A DNA stretch of 64,000 nt from assembly GCF_007827695.1 (NCBI RefSeq), contig NZ_VITA01000014.1, positions 124,001 to 188,000 on the forward strand, given 5' to 3'. The stretch comes from Sinorhizobium medicae. GTDB taxonomy: Bacteria > Pseudomonadota > Alphaproteobacteria > Rhizobiales > Rhizobiaceae. This document shows, one piece after another, positions 46,053 to 53,871 of this stretch (the stretch's first letter is position 1; each line of letters opens with the position of its first letter). The position numbers and the translations under genes are program-made. The notes under the pieces were generated by a model. The model was not told where the DNA came from, ran no database searches, and worked only from the letters and a program-made list of their open reading frames with translations.

Positions 46053-47084
46053 CTACTTGGAAGTGAGAACGTCGGCGTATGCATAAAGTCCGGGCGAACC
46101 TCCGGTCATGATGAAGAGCACGTTAGACTGCGGTGCGATTGCCCCACTTTCAACGTCGGACAGCAACCCTGCCAAGGCCTTGCCGCCGTAAACCGGATCG
46201 ACGAGAAGCCCTTCTGATCTCGCGAGAAGTTCGACCGCGTCGATCATGCCGGAAGTCGGCATGCCGTATCCTTCGCCCAGTTGAGCACTGCTTATCCGGA
46301 GATCGTCCGCGGTCACGCGAGCGTCGCTGGCCAGTCGCTCAAGAACCGCGTTGACCTTGTCCGCAGTTGCGGGGAGACACTTGTCTGCAGGCGAGAGCAC
46401 GGTGTATGCGGCGATCCGAGAAGGGTGAGACCCCGCAACGACCACGCCAGCAGCCAACCCGGCATGCATGCCGCCGCTGCCGTTGGGGATGATGATCTGC
46501 TCGAACGCAACACCCGTTTCAGCCGATTGCCGGGCGAGTTCGAAAGCGCAATCCACGTAACCGAGGCAACCGATTGTCGTTGAGCCGCCGAGAGGCGCCA
46601 GAAGAGCTTTCCTGCGAGTTTCGGCGATCTCATCGACCCGACGCCTCGCATACGCGCCAGCATCTTCATCCGGGTCCAGTATATGAACGCTTGCGCCAAA
46701 CAGACGGTCGAGAAGCACATTGCCGTTGTCCTGATAAATTCCGGTCGTCCGAGGTACCATCTGAGCAAGAACGAGCTCGCAGGCGAGCCCCGACCTGGCG
46801 CACGCTGCGGCGGCCAATCGTGCGAAGTTGGATTGAACTCCTCCCGTTACGACGAGGGTGTCACATCCCTCCGCTTTCGCCTGCCCGAGGAGGAATTCAA
46901 GCTTGCGGAGCTTGTTGCCGCCGCCGCCGAGTTCCATGAGATCATCTCTTTTGGCCCAGATCGATACGCCCCTACTCCGTTCGCCCAGAACTTCTTCGAG
47001 ACGCGCCAAGCGCTGGATCGGCGTTGGACCTTTCATCAGTCGCTCACGGGGAAAGCTCTGCAAAGGATCTCGGTCGGTCATCAT
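46053..47084 (-). CDS. PLP enzyme, D-cysteine desulfhydrase / ACC deaminase family
   Basis: A 343-residue fold-type II PLP enzyme: IWAKRDDLMELGGGGNKLRK with the Schiff-base Lys, VVTGGVQSNFARLAAAACAR, IIIPNGSGGMHAGLAAGVVV and LFIMTGGSPGLYAY. The activity is either D-cysteine desulfhydrase or ACC deaminase; QSNFAR and the absence of clear ACC-specific residues favour a desulfhydrase-like role, without certainty. It lies between the SDR (82 bp upstream) and FMN reductase genes. Confidence 0.85.
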   Translation of the reverse strand: MMTDRDPLQSFPRERLMKGPTPIQRLARLEEVLGERSRGVSIWAKRDDLMELGGGGNKLRKLEFLLGQAKAEGCDTLVVTGGVQSNFARLAAAACARSGLACELVLAQMVPRTTGIYQDNGNVLLDRLFGASVHILDPDEDAGAYARRRVDEIAETRRKALLAPLGGSTTIGCLGYVDCAFELARQSAETGVAFEQIIIPNGSGGMHAGLAAGVVVAGSHPSRIAAYTVLSPADKCLPATADKVNAVLERLASDARVTADDLRISSAQLGEGYGMPTSGMIDAVELLARSEGLLVDPVYGGKALAGLLSDVESGAIAPQSNVLFIMTGGSPGLYAYADVLTSK

Positions 47085-47166
47085 CGTCCCCCGTCAAATG
47101 TTATCGCTAGTGCGGCTGCCGCGTCGTGGGTTCGCTCGCACCACGGCAGCCCATTGCTGACCGCCG

Positions 47167-47976
47167 CTAGTGCGCCGCAGCGGGCACGTGGTAGCGCGAA
47201 GCGGGAATACTGCGCGACAGGTTCTGCATCAGTTTCTGCCGGGCCGCCTCGTAAGCGTTCCAGTCATTTTCGTCGGGCACCGACGGCAACGTGATAAGCT
47301 CACCCATGTCCAGCCCGGCCAATGCTGCATCGACAGTATCCTCGGGTTTCATGACGATGTCGGTCGGAAGGCGATCCAACGACCCGCCCGAGGCATCCCA
47401 GAAAGGCGTCTCCACGGCGCCAGGAAGCACAGCCTGGATCCTGATGTTCTTGTCCGCGAACTCCTTCTGCAGAGAGAAGGTCAAGGCGATCACGAATGCC
47501 TTGGTTGCCCCGTAGACGCCGTTGAGAATTTCGGGCGCGATCCCGAGCGCCGATGCCATGTTGATGATGGTTCCGTTGTCGCGAGCGGCAAACGATGGTG
47601 CCGCCGCGTATACCAGGCGCGTCAGTGCCGTGACATTGACCTTGATCATCCGTTCCATTGCCTCGACGTCGGACATCAGGAGAGGGTCGACGGCGCCGAC
47701 ACCTGCATTGTTGACGAGCATCGTTATCGTAGGATCGCTCCGCAGAATCCCTTCGACCTTCAGCAAATCATCCCGCTGCGCAAGGTCGGCGCGGATTGTG
47801 GTCACCTTGCGTCCGGTCGAGCTCGAAAGGTCCTTCGCGACCCTGCTGAGGGCATCCTGATTTCGCGCCACCAGCACGAGATCATAGCCACGACGTGCGA
47901 GGCGGTCGGCGTAAATGGCTCCCAGGCCAGACGACGCACCAGTGATGAGCGCCGTTCCTTTCCCAATGATGGTCAT
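47167..47976 (-). CDS. SDR oxidoreductase, intact paralogue of 10453-11195
   Basis: A 269-residue classical SDR: ALITGASSGLGAIYADRLAR, NNAGVGAVDPLLMSDVEAME, INMASALGIAPEILNGVYGATKAFV with the catalytic Tyr and Lys (YGATK). AGGAGACCTGAA precedes the ATG. It is clearly the same family as the deleted copy at 10.5 kb and shows what that copy lost. The substrate is unknown. It lies 94 bp downstream of the epoxide hydrolase gene, with a hairpin between. Confidence 0.9.
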   Translation of the reverse strand: MTIIGKGTALITGASSGLGAIYADRLARRGYDLVLVARNQDALSRVAKDLSSSTGRKVTTIRADLAQRDDLLKVEGILRSDPTITMLVNNAGVGAVDPLLMSDVEAMERMIKVNVTALTRLVYAAAPSFAARDNGTIINMASALGIAPEILNGVYGATKAFVIALTFSLQKEFADKNIRIQAVLPGAVETPFWDASGGSLDRLPTDIVMKPEDTVDAALAGLDMGELITLPSVPDENDWNAYEAARQKLMQNLSRSIPASRYHVPAAAH

Positions 47977-48021
47977 TTCAGGTCTCCTGATGTTTGAGTG
48001 ATATGTTGGTCTGGCCCGCGA

Positions 48022-48045
48022 CGGGATCCGGGTTGCCGGATCCCG
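48022..48045 (-). terminator. Perfect 10-bp hairpin between epoxide hydrolase and SDR genes
   Basis: CGGGATCCGG (48022-48031) and CCGGATCCCG (48036-48045) form a perfect stem with a 4-base GTTG loop. No T-run follows. It could attenuate read-through from the epoxide hydrolase gene into the SDR-desulfhydrase-reductase genes. Confidence 0.55.
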
Positions 48046-48070
48046 CTCCGAGGCTCGTCAGGCCGTGCTG

Positions 48071-49366
48071 CTACACCGAGCGAAGTGACTTGAACGCAGC
48101 CCGCAGTTCGGAGCTGAAAAGGTCCGGCTCTTCCCACGCGGCGAAATGCCCGCCCTTGTCGACTTTGTTGTAGTAGATGAGGTTGTGGTAGGCCTTCTCG
48201 GCCCAGCTCTTCGGGGCCTGGTAGATCTCGCCCGGAAAGACGGTGATGGCGGCCGGGATCTTGATATCAACCGCGTTGAAGTTGTTGGCATTGTTCTCCC
48301 AATAGAGCCGCGCGCCCGAAGTGGCGGTTCCGGTGAACCAGTACAGGGAGATGTCGTCCAGCATCTCGTCGCGCGTGAGCGACTTCTCGGGATCGCCGCC
48401 ACTGTAGGTCCAGTCGGCGAACTTGTCGTAGTACCATGCGGCCAGGCCGACCGGAGAGTCCGTCAAGGCATAGCCGAGCGTCTGGGGACGGGTGACCATC
48501 ATCCAGGCGTATCCCGCACCCTTGGTGTAGAGCACGTTCATCTGTTCGTAGGCGATCTTCTCCTCGGGAGACAGCCCCGCCGGAGCGGGTTCGCCGTTGG
48601 TCAGGGCCTTGGCGATATCTGGAGGCACAGTAGCAGGCATATTGGTATGGATGCCGAGTAGTCCCGCCGGGGCCTGTCGGGCCATCGCATCGGAAATGAC
48701 GGCGCCCCAGTCACCACCTTGGGACACGTAGCGGTCATAGCCGAGGCGCGTCATCAGCACGTGCCATGCCCGGCCGATACGATCGGGACCCCATCCGGTT
48801 TCCGAGGGAATTTCCGAGAAACCGTATCCCGGCATCGACGGCATGACGACGTGGAACGCGTCCTCCGATGCACCGCCGTGTGCGGTCGGATCCGTCAGCG
48901 GTCCGATCGTCTTGATCAGTTCAAGGACCGAGCCCGGCCAACCGTGCGTCATAATCAGCGGCAGCGCGTTCTCGTGCTTCGACTTGACATGGATGAAATG
49001 AATGTCGAGCCCGTCGATCTTGGTCATGAACTGCGGAAACGTATTGAGCTTTTCCTCGCCTTTGCGCCAATCGTAGTCCGTGCCCCAGTATTCTACGAGC
49101 GGCTTGAACTTCTTGAGCTGCGCGCCCTGCGAACGATCCGAGACGGTTTCCATTGCGGGCCAGCGAGCTGCACGAACGCGACGACGCAGCTCATCAACAT
49201 CCTTCTGCGGAATGGCCGCTTTGAAGGGCCGGATCGCGTCTCCAGAAATTGCGGCTCTAAGGTGCCCCGGCAGAAGGCTGAGTGCGGCTGTCGCCGCAGT
49301 AGCAGCGAGAAGTTCCCGCCGGGTCGGCGCGAGAGAAATGGAGTTGGCTTCAACACTTTCTGACAT
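48071..49366 (-). CDS. Tat-exported epoxide hydrolase (EHN family), copy 1
   Basis: A 431-residue protein. The twin-arginine signal (APTRRELLAATAATAALSLL) ends near LRA. The epoxide hydrolase N-terminal (EHN) domain follows (FKAAIPQKDVDELRRRVRAA, LNTFPQFMTKIDGLDIHFIH), then the alpha/beta core with MTHGWPGSVLEL, nucleophile Asp in SQGGDWGAVI and catalytic His in KGGHFAAWEEP. It should open epoxides in the periplasm by the Asp-His mechanism. A consensus 18-bp element lies 64 bp upstream. It is paralogous to the protein at 60062-61354 and leads the unit running to 45.4 kb. Confidence 0.92.
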   Translation of the reverse strand: MSESVEANSISLAPTRRELLAATAATAALSLLPGHLRAAISGDAIRPFKAAIPQKDVDELRRRVRAARWPAMETVSDRSQGAQLKKFKPLVEYWGTDYDWRKGEEKLNTFPQFMTKIDGLDIHFIHVKSKHENALPLIMTHGWPGSVLELIKTIGPLTDPTAHGGASEDAFHVVMPSMPGYGFSEIPSETGWGPDRIGRAWHVLMTRLGYDRYVSQGGDWGAVISDAMARQAPAGLLGIHTNMPATVPPDIAKALTNGEPAPAGLSPEEKIAYEQMNVLYTKGAGYAWMMVTRPQTLGYALTDSPVGLAAWYYDKFADWTYSGGDPEKSLTRDEMLDDISLYWFTGTATSGARLYWENNANNFNAVDIKIPAAITVFPGEIYQAPKSWAEKAYHNLIYYNKVDKGGHFAAWEEPDLFSSELRAAFKSLRSV

Positions 49367-49430
49367 GACGTGCTCCGTTGATTTGACAGCTATCAGCTGC
49401 GTCTAGGGTTCGTCGGTCGCCGCTCAGGCG

Positions 49431-49448
49431 CTATTGCACCATGGTATC
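49431..49448 (-). promoter_or_regulatory. 18-bp regulon element towards epoxide hydrolase 1
   Basis: Minus-strand GATACCATGGTGCAATAG, full consensus, 64 bp before the epoxide hydrolase ATG. The extension to 49457 adds GGTAT-TGCCG, giving a perfect GGTAT-N5-ATACC dyad beside the ACCATGGT core. Confidence 0.8.
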
Positions 49449-49486
49449 GGCAATACCTATGGATCGGCCGAACTCGTCCAGAAGCC

Positions 49487-49504
49487 GACACCATCGGTTA
49501 ATGG
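49487..49504 (+). promoter_or_regulatory. 18-bp regulon element towards glyoxalase-fold gene
   Basis: GACACCATCGGTTAATGG, 61 bp before the ATG at 49566. It matches the consensus except around GGTTAA. It forms a divergent pair with 49431-49448. Confidence 0.65.
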
Positions 49505-49565
49505 ACATGCGTCAACCGCAGGCTCATCGTCTCCCGCGCCACGAATGCAACCGAGGGAGAGCAAC

Positions 49566-50234
49566 ATGACCATTCAGGAAAGCATCATGCCAACGATCGA
49601 CGCAGCGAGTGATCTCGACATGAAGCTCGAGGTAGTCGTCATTCCAGTCTCCGACGTCGACCGCGCCAAGACCTTCTATACGGGGCTCGGTTGGCGGCTG
49701 GATGCGGACGTTTCCGGTAGCGACGGCTTCCGGGTGGTTCAGGTGACGCCACCCGGATCGCCCTGCTCCGTCATCTTCGGATCCAGGATCACGTCCGCAC
49801 AGCCTGGCTCGGCTCAGGGACTTCACCTGATCGTATCCGACATCGAGTTGGCGCATGCGGCGCTTGCCTCCCGCGGCGCTGAAATGAGCGGCGTCTTCCA
49901 TGATGCTGGCGGTGTGTTTCACCGTCGCGAAACGGAAAACCGCCTCCCTGGCCCGCACCCGTCACGTGCCAGCTACGGTTCCTTTGCCTCATTCAGTGAT
50001 CCGGACGGGAACGGCTGGATATTCCAGGAAGTCACGAACCGTCTTCCCGGCCGTATAGACGCAAAGGGCGCGGTCTACGTCTCGTCCGCTGATCTCGCGA
50101 GCGCACTTCGCCGTGCCGCCGCCGCTCATGGCGAACATGAGAAGCGAACTGGCGGGAAACACGACGAGAACTGGCCGGATTGGTACTCGCAGTACATGAT
50201 CGCAGAGCAGTCCGGCTCAGAGCTGCCGACCTGA
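49566..50234 (+). CDS. VOC-fold (glyoxalase/bleomycin resistance) protein
   Basis: A 222-residue VOC-superfamily protein. The start ATG follows GAGGGAGAGCAAC. One VOC unit (about 15-155) shows LEVVVIPVSDVDRAKTFYTG, DGFRVVQVTPPGSPCSVIFG, GLHLIVSDIELAHAALASRG and FSDPDGNGWIFQEVTNRLPG with metal-ligand-like Glu. The C-terminal ~60 residues are helical and end WPDWYSQYMIAEQSGSELPT. The substrate is unknown; thiol adducts or carbonyl compounds are typical. It is divergent from epoxide hydrolase 1, with its own regulon element. Confidence 0.86.
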   Translation: MTIQESIMPTIDAASDLDMKLEVVVIPVSDVDRAKTFYTGLGWRLDADVSGSDGFRVVQVTPPGSPCSVIFGSRITSAQPGSAQGLHLIVSDIELAHAALASRGAEMSGVFHDAGGVFHRRETENRLPGPHPSRASYGSFASFSDPDGNGWIFQEVTNRLPGRIDAKGAVYVSSADLASALRRAAAAHGEHEKRTGGKHDENWPDWYSQYMIAEQSGSELPT

Positions 50235-50237
50235 TAC

Positions 50238-50496
50238 CTACTTCGAGGAGCGATCTCGCACGTTAGCGGACTCCGCGAAGAGCTTTCGGTGATCGGCCGT
50301 CGGGAGGCCACCCCAACCCCAGTTGTCGAGATCAACTTCCTCGATAACGACATAGGTCGACTCGAGAAGCTTGTTCAGAACATCGAGCATGATCTGGCTC
50401 ACTCCGGCGATTAATTCGGGCTTTTTCTTCGGCGGTTACCGACATGCGGTCGGGCGTCGTGCCTTCCCGGGTAACCTGAACCGTGACGATAGGCAT
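50238..50496 (-). pseudogene. 4-oxalocrotonate tautomerase-like gene with 1-bp frameshift
   Basis: The minus strand reads MPIVTVQVTREGTTPDRMSV and TAEEKA. One extra base in the run at 50418-50421 then shifts the frame; continuing gives ELIAGVSQIMLDVLNKLLES, TYVVIEEVDLDNWGWGGLPT and a TAG at 50238. Correcting that base yields an 85-residue tautomerase with Pro1 and the usual VDLDNWGWGG end. The whole length is three times 86 plus one, so there is a single lesion. It is convergent with the glyoxalase-fold gene (3-bp gap). Confidence 0.85.
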
Positions 50497-50652
50497 TGGT
50501 CTTTCCTTCATCGATTGTCGGCGATAGAGGGGTGCCGAGCGAGCGGGATGTGGCGACGATGTTGTAGCCGCGCTCGCGATATGCCTTTACCAATCCTTCG
50601 CCAATGCCTGTGAGGCACCAGTGATAATGGCAACCTTTTGTTGACTGCTCAT
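50497..50652 (-). pseudogene. SDR N-terminal remnant fused to tautomerase start
   Basis: MSSQQKVAIITGAS is followed, after a missing G in the Gly-rich loop, by GEGLVKAYRERGYNIVATSR and SLGTPLSPTIDEGKTN, which runs into the tautomerase ribosome site and ATG at 50496. It is homologous to the first ~50 residues of the SDR at 42033; the remainder is deleted. The junction suggests a deletion that placed the tautomerase directly behind an SDR promoter. Confidence 0.72.
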
Positions 50653-50771
50653 AATACGAATCCTTTCCAAGTGCTCGGCCGCTTTTCTGGCCGTGCCTGC
50701 GCTCTCGGCGTCGGTGCGTTAGATTTAGATGCAGTCGGTGTTCGAGAGAATTGTCACCGCAAGGACGACAA

Positions 50772-51725
50772 TCAACCGATTTTCGGCATAATTTGCGCTA
50801 AGGCTCCTGACTCAGCCGCGATTTTCGCAAGCGCTGCTTTTAGTTTCGGACCTGCAAAATCGATGAAAGCCCGAACCTTCGGTACGGAAATTCTTCCCTG
50901 CGGTGTCAGAAGGTGGACGGGAAGCGCTGACGGCTCATACTCGGAGAGTATTATCTTCAAGGCTCCATCTCGGACAAGTTCAGCGACGTGATATGAATAG
51001 AGTCGCGTTACGCCCATCCCCCCAGCGGCCGACGCCGCGGCCGCACGCACGCTATTCACGACATACCTCGGTGAGAAATGCACGGTTCTGGGGATTGTAC
51101 CTTGGCCGACGGGGCTGAAGGCCCAGGAATCGATCCCAAAATTCGAGAATGCGATAATGTCGTGCTGCAGGAGGTCACCTGGTTCTCGAATTGCATTACG
51201 ATTTGCGAGATAGTCAGGTGACGCTACGACGACACGTCGGACGTCGCCGCCGATCCGGGTCGTAATATGCGTTGAGTCCGTGAGGTTGCCTATCCGGAGC
51301 GCAATATCAACCCTCTCATCGACCAGATTGACAAAACGGTCGAGCATCAACAGTCGGACGGACACACTGGAATGCTGTTTCAGGAACTTGTCGAGAATCG
51401 GCCGAAGCACCTCCTCCCCGAGGATGGGAGGCGCGGAGATTGTCAGCACGCCGCGTGGCGACGACCGCTCGCCTCCGGCAATGATATCTGCTTCTTCGAG
51501 GTCCACGAGAACCCTGCGGCACACTTCCACGTAACGCTGCCCCGCCTCACTGAGCTTCAGGCTTCGCGTCGTGCGGTGGAGAAGTTCGACACCCACGCGC
51601 TCTTCGAGAAGACCGAGCGCCCGGCTGATCGCAGTGGGCGAACGCTTCAACTTCCTGGCGGCAGCGGCTAGGCTCCCCTCCTCCACGGCAGTGACAAAGA
51701 CCTTCATCGCATCAATGCGATCCAT
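50772..51725 (-). CDS. LysR-family transcriptional regulator
   Basis: A 317-residue LysR regulator: MDRIDAMKVFVTAVEEGSLA, PTAISRALGLLEERVGVELL (wHTH), SSPRGVLTISAPPILGEEVL and the effector domain. ATG at 51725 follows CTGGAGTTTGGCT and is preferred to the TTG at 51731. It faces away from the SDR/tautomerase remnants it may once have controlled and is divergent from the MEDS-kinase operon. Confidence 0.9.
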   Translation of the reverse strand: MDRIDAMKVFVTAVEEGSLAAAARKLKRSPTAISRALGLLEERVGVELLHRTTRSLKLSEAGQRYVEVCRRVLVDLEEADIIAGGERSSPRGVLTISAPPILGEEVLRPILDKFLKQHSSVSVRLLMLDRFVNLVDERVDIALRIGNLTDSTHITTRIGGDVRRVVVASPDYLANRNAIREPGDLLQHDIIAFSNFGIDSWAFSPVGQGTIPRTVHFSPRYVVNSVRAAAASAAGGMGVTRLYSYHVAELVRDGALKIILSEYEPSALPVHLLTPQGRISVPKVRAFIDFAGPKLKAALAKIAAESGALAQIMPKIG

Positions 51726-51808
51726 AGCCAAACTCCAGTGATGTCTTCAGCGTTATGCTTGCAGAAACATGCCGCTGCAAAGCCAGCTGCCGCAACAAGT
51801 CTCTTCCC

Positions 51809-51826
51809 AATACCATTGGACAATAG
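51809..51826 (+). promoter_or_regulatory. 18-bp regulon element towards the MEDS-kinase operon
   Basis: AATACCATTGGACAATAG, 108 bp before the MEDS start. It has an intact CAATAG end and an ACCATTGG core. It implies that the sensor operon itself belongs to the regulon. Confidence 0.7.
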
Positions 51827-52552
51827 ACGACAGAATGCTCATCATGCAGCGTCTACTGCATGGGCTCGGAATGACGTGCGGATGGAAAAAGGATATAGCC
51901 AGATAGCATCGGCAGGGCTGAAAAGCGGTGTCGCATGACGGAGATGCGCCCCGACGACATTCGCTTTGCTGGCGTGAAACTTGGGCGCCATCGGCACGTT
52001 TGCGCGTTCTTCGAGGGCACCCGCGGCGCGTCGGAGGTTCTCGACCCTTTCATCCATGATGGCTTTCTGTGCGGCCATAGGGCGATCCACTTGGTCGGCG
52101 CAGACAAGCGCGAAGCTCACGTCGCCCGTTTGCGCTGCGAAGGAATCGACACCGAAGATTTGCAGGGCTCCGGCCAGCTTGAAGTTCGAACTACGGTCGA
52201 CGCCTACCTGAAGAACGGCGTCTTCGACCAAGATCGAATGGTGGAAGAGTTCTCGGCTATGGCGAGCGGCAACAGGCAGGGCTTTCCGCTCAGCCGTATT
52301 GTCTGTGACATGGATTGGGCCGCCGAAAGCCAACAGCATCTTCAAGATCTCATCCAATTCGAATCCCGGATTAACGACCTATGGGACCAGCACGACGACG
52401 TTGTGATCTGCGTCTATGATCTGACGAGGTTTGGTGGCGACACGATCGTTGACATTTTAAGGACACACCCGGTCGTGGTGATTGGCGGTGACCTTGCCCC
52501 GTTGGAATAATCCATTTTGAAGTAAGCTCTGGCCCATCGAGAGGACCAGGGA

Positions 52553-52819
52553 ATGAAGCGCAACCGTTTCACGGACGAACAGATTATCGGCATTCTCAAG
52601 GAGCACGAAGCGGGCACGCCCGTCTCGGAGCTTTGCCGCAAGCATGGCGTCAGCGATGCCAGCATCTATAAGTGGAAGGCCAAGTTCGGCGGCATGGACG
52701 TATCCGAGGCCAAGCGGCTGAAGACACTGGAAGACGAGAACACGAAGCTGAAGCGGCTTCTGGCGGATGCGATGCTCGACAATGCGGCTTTGAAAGACCT
52801 TTTGGGAAAGAAGTGGTGA
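52553..52819 (+). CDS. IS3-family transposase OrfA
   Basis: An 88-residue HTH protein, [20 protein letters not shown], then [20 protein letters not shown] and a leucine-zipper-like end [20 protein letters not shown]. It is typical of IS407-group OrfA, which binds the terminal repeats. It overlaps OrfB by four bases (GTGA at 52816-52819); a minus-one frameshift near the end would make the OrfAB transposase. Confidence 0.92.
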   Translation: MKRNRFTDEQIIGILKEHEAGTPVSELCRKHGVSDASIYKWKAKFGGMDVSEAKRLKTLEDENTKLKRLLADAMLDNAALKDLLGKKW

Positions 52820-53742
52820 CGCCCGCAGCAAGGCGGAAAGCTGTCGCTCATCTGATGGATCACCACGAGATGAGCGAACGGCGGGCGTGTAAAGCCATCG
52901 GCTTTTGCCGGATGACGATCCGTTACGAAACCAGGCGCAGCGATGACCATGACCTTCGCGAGCGGATGAAGGCGCTGGCGCATGAACGCCGCCGCTTTGG
53001 ATATCGCCGCCTTCATGTGCTGCTCAGGCGTGAGGGTCACCTTGTGAACCACAAGCGGCTCTTCCGGCTCTATCGGGAAGAGAAGCTGACGGTGCGCAAG
53101 CGCGGCGGTCGGAAACGAGCGATAGGCACACGAGCACCGATGCTGATCCCGCTTGCCGCCAATGATCGCTGGTCACTGGACTTCGTGTCGGATCAACTCA
53201 CCGATGGTCGCAGGTTCCGGGTGCTTACGGTCGTCGACGATTGCACCAGGGAGTGCCTGGCACTCGTCGCCGATACGTCCCTTTCCGGCCTGCGGGTTGT
53301 CCGTGAGCTGGACCGGATCATCGAGGAACGAGGCAAGCCGAAGATGATCGTCAGCGACAATGGCAGCGAGTTCACCAGCAACGCGATCCTGCAATGGACG
53401 GATCGGGCCAATGTCGATTGGCATTACATTGCGCCGGGCAAACCGATCCAGAACGCCTTCATCGAAAGCTTCAATGGGCGGTTGCGAGACGAGTTCCTGA
53501 ATGAAACTCTGTTCTCGTCACTGACCCATGCTCGATCAGCGCTTTCAAACTGGCGCAGCGATTACAACGATCACCGGCCACACTCTGGACTCGGCTGGAT
53601 GACACCTGCCGAGTTCGCTCAGACAATCAACCCGCGACGTGATGCGGTGCTGCGCAGCCGAAATGGCTCCGCACCGCATCCCGCCGCTACCGCCGCAAAT
53701 ACCGAAACCAAAAACCGCTGGAGCGAACTCAAAATTGGATAA
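52816..53742 (+). CDS. IS3-family transposase OrfB (DDE integrase core)
   Basis: About 308 residues from the GTG at 52816; the frame is open further upstream inside orfA, as usual for frameshift fusion. The HTH_21 region is [20 protein letters not shown] and the rve core has acidic residues in [17 protein letters not shown] and [12 protein letters not shown]. It catalyses strand transfer of the element. No disrupting mutation is visible. Confidence 0.92.
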   Translation: MTPAARRKAVAHLMDHHEMSERRACKAIGFCRMTIRYETRRSDDHDLRERMKALAHERRRFGYRRLHVLLRREGHLVNHKRLFRLYREEKLTVRKRGGRKRAIGTRAPMLIPLAANDRWSLDFVSDQLTDGRRFRVLTVVDDCTRECLALVADTSLSGLRVVRELDRIIEERGKPKMIVSDNGSEFTSNAILQWTDRANVDWHYIAPGKPIQNAFIESFNGRLRDEFLNETLFSSLTHARSALSNWRSDYNDHRPHSGLGWMTPAEFAQTINPRRDAVLRSRNGSAPHPAATAANTETKNRWSELKIG

Positions 53743-53871
53743 AACTTGGGGGCAAGGTCAGCGGCATCCTCCGGGAAAATCCATTTTACATCCCGCCAGC
53801 GCAGTTTCTAGCGGAACTGCATGGAAGGCGTTCTGGGCGAGAGGAGCAGTCGGCAGCTGCTGAATAACGAC

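Larger units (their letters stand above)
52489..53760 (+). mobile_element. IS3-family insertion sequence (IS407-group like)
   Basis: A 1272-bp element. The ends are inverted: TGACCTTGCCCC at 52489-52500 and its reverse complement ending at 53760, with looser similarity further in (ATCCATTTTGA versus ATCCAATTTTGA). It is flanked by a 4-bp direct repeat GCGG (52485-52488 and 53761-53764), as expected for IS407-group insertion. It contains overlapping orfA and orfB. Both ends, both open frames and the target repeat are intact, so insertion is probably recent. The element may also drive or block transcription of the kinase genes downstream. Confidence 0.93.
51935..53867 (+). pseudogene. MEDS-domain (DcmR-like) sensor gene split by an IS element
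   Basis: The 5' part (51935-52488) encodes a MEDS domain: RHRHVCAFFEGTRGASEVLD, GQLEVRTTVDAYLKNGVFDQ, DDVVICVYDLTRFGGDTIVD and ILRTHPVVVIGG. The insertion follows at 52489, adding DLAPLE and a stop. The 3' part resumes after the element as ILRENPFYIPPAQFLAELHG and ends AAAE-TAA at 53867. Removing the element plus one 4-bp repeat restores an uninterrupted frame of about 219 codons. MEDS domains occur in DcmR-type sensors of methylotrophs and beside PAS kinases. The truncated product lacks the conserved C-terminal segment, so function is doubtful. Confidence 0.9.

Noticed and set aside
47170..47997. 275-codon plus-strand frame
   Set aside because: It is antisense to an SDR with complete motifs and a ribosome site.
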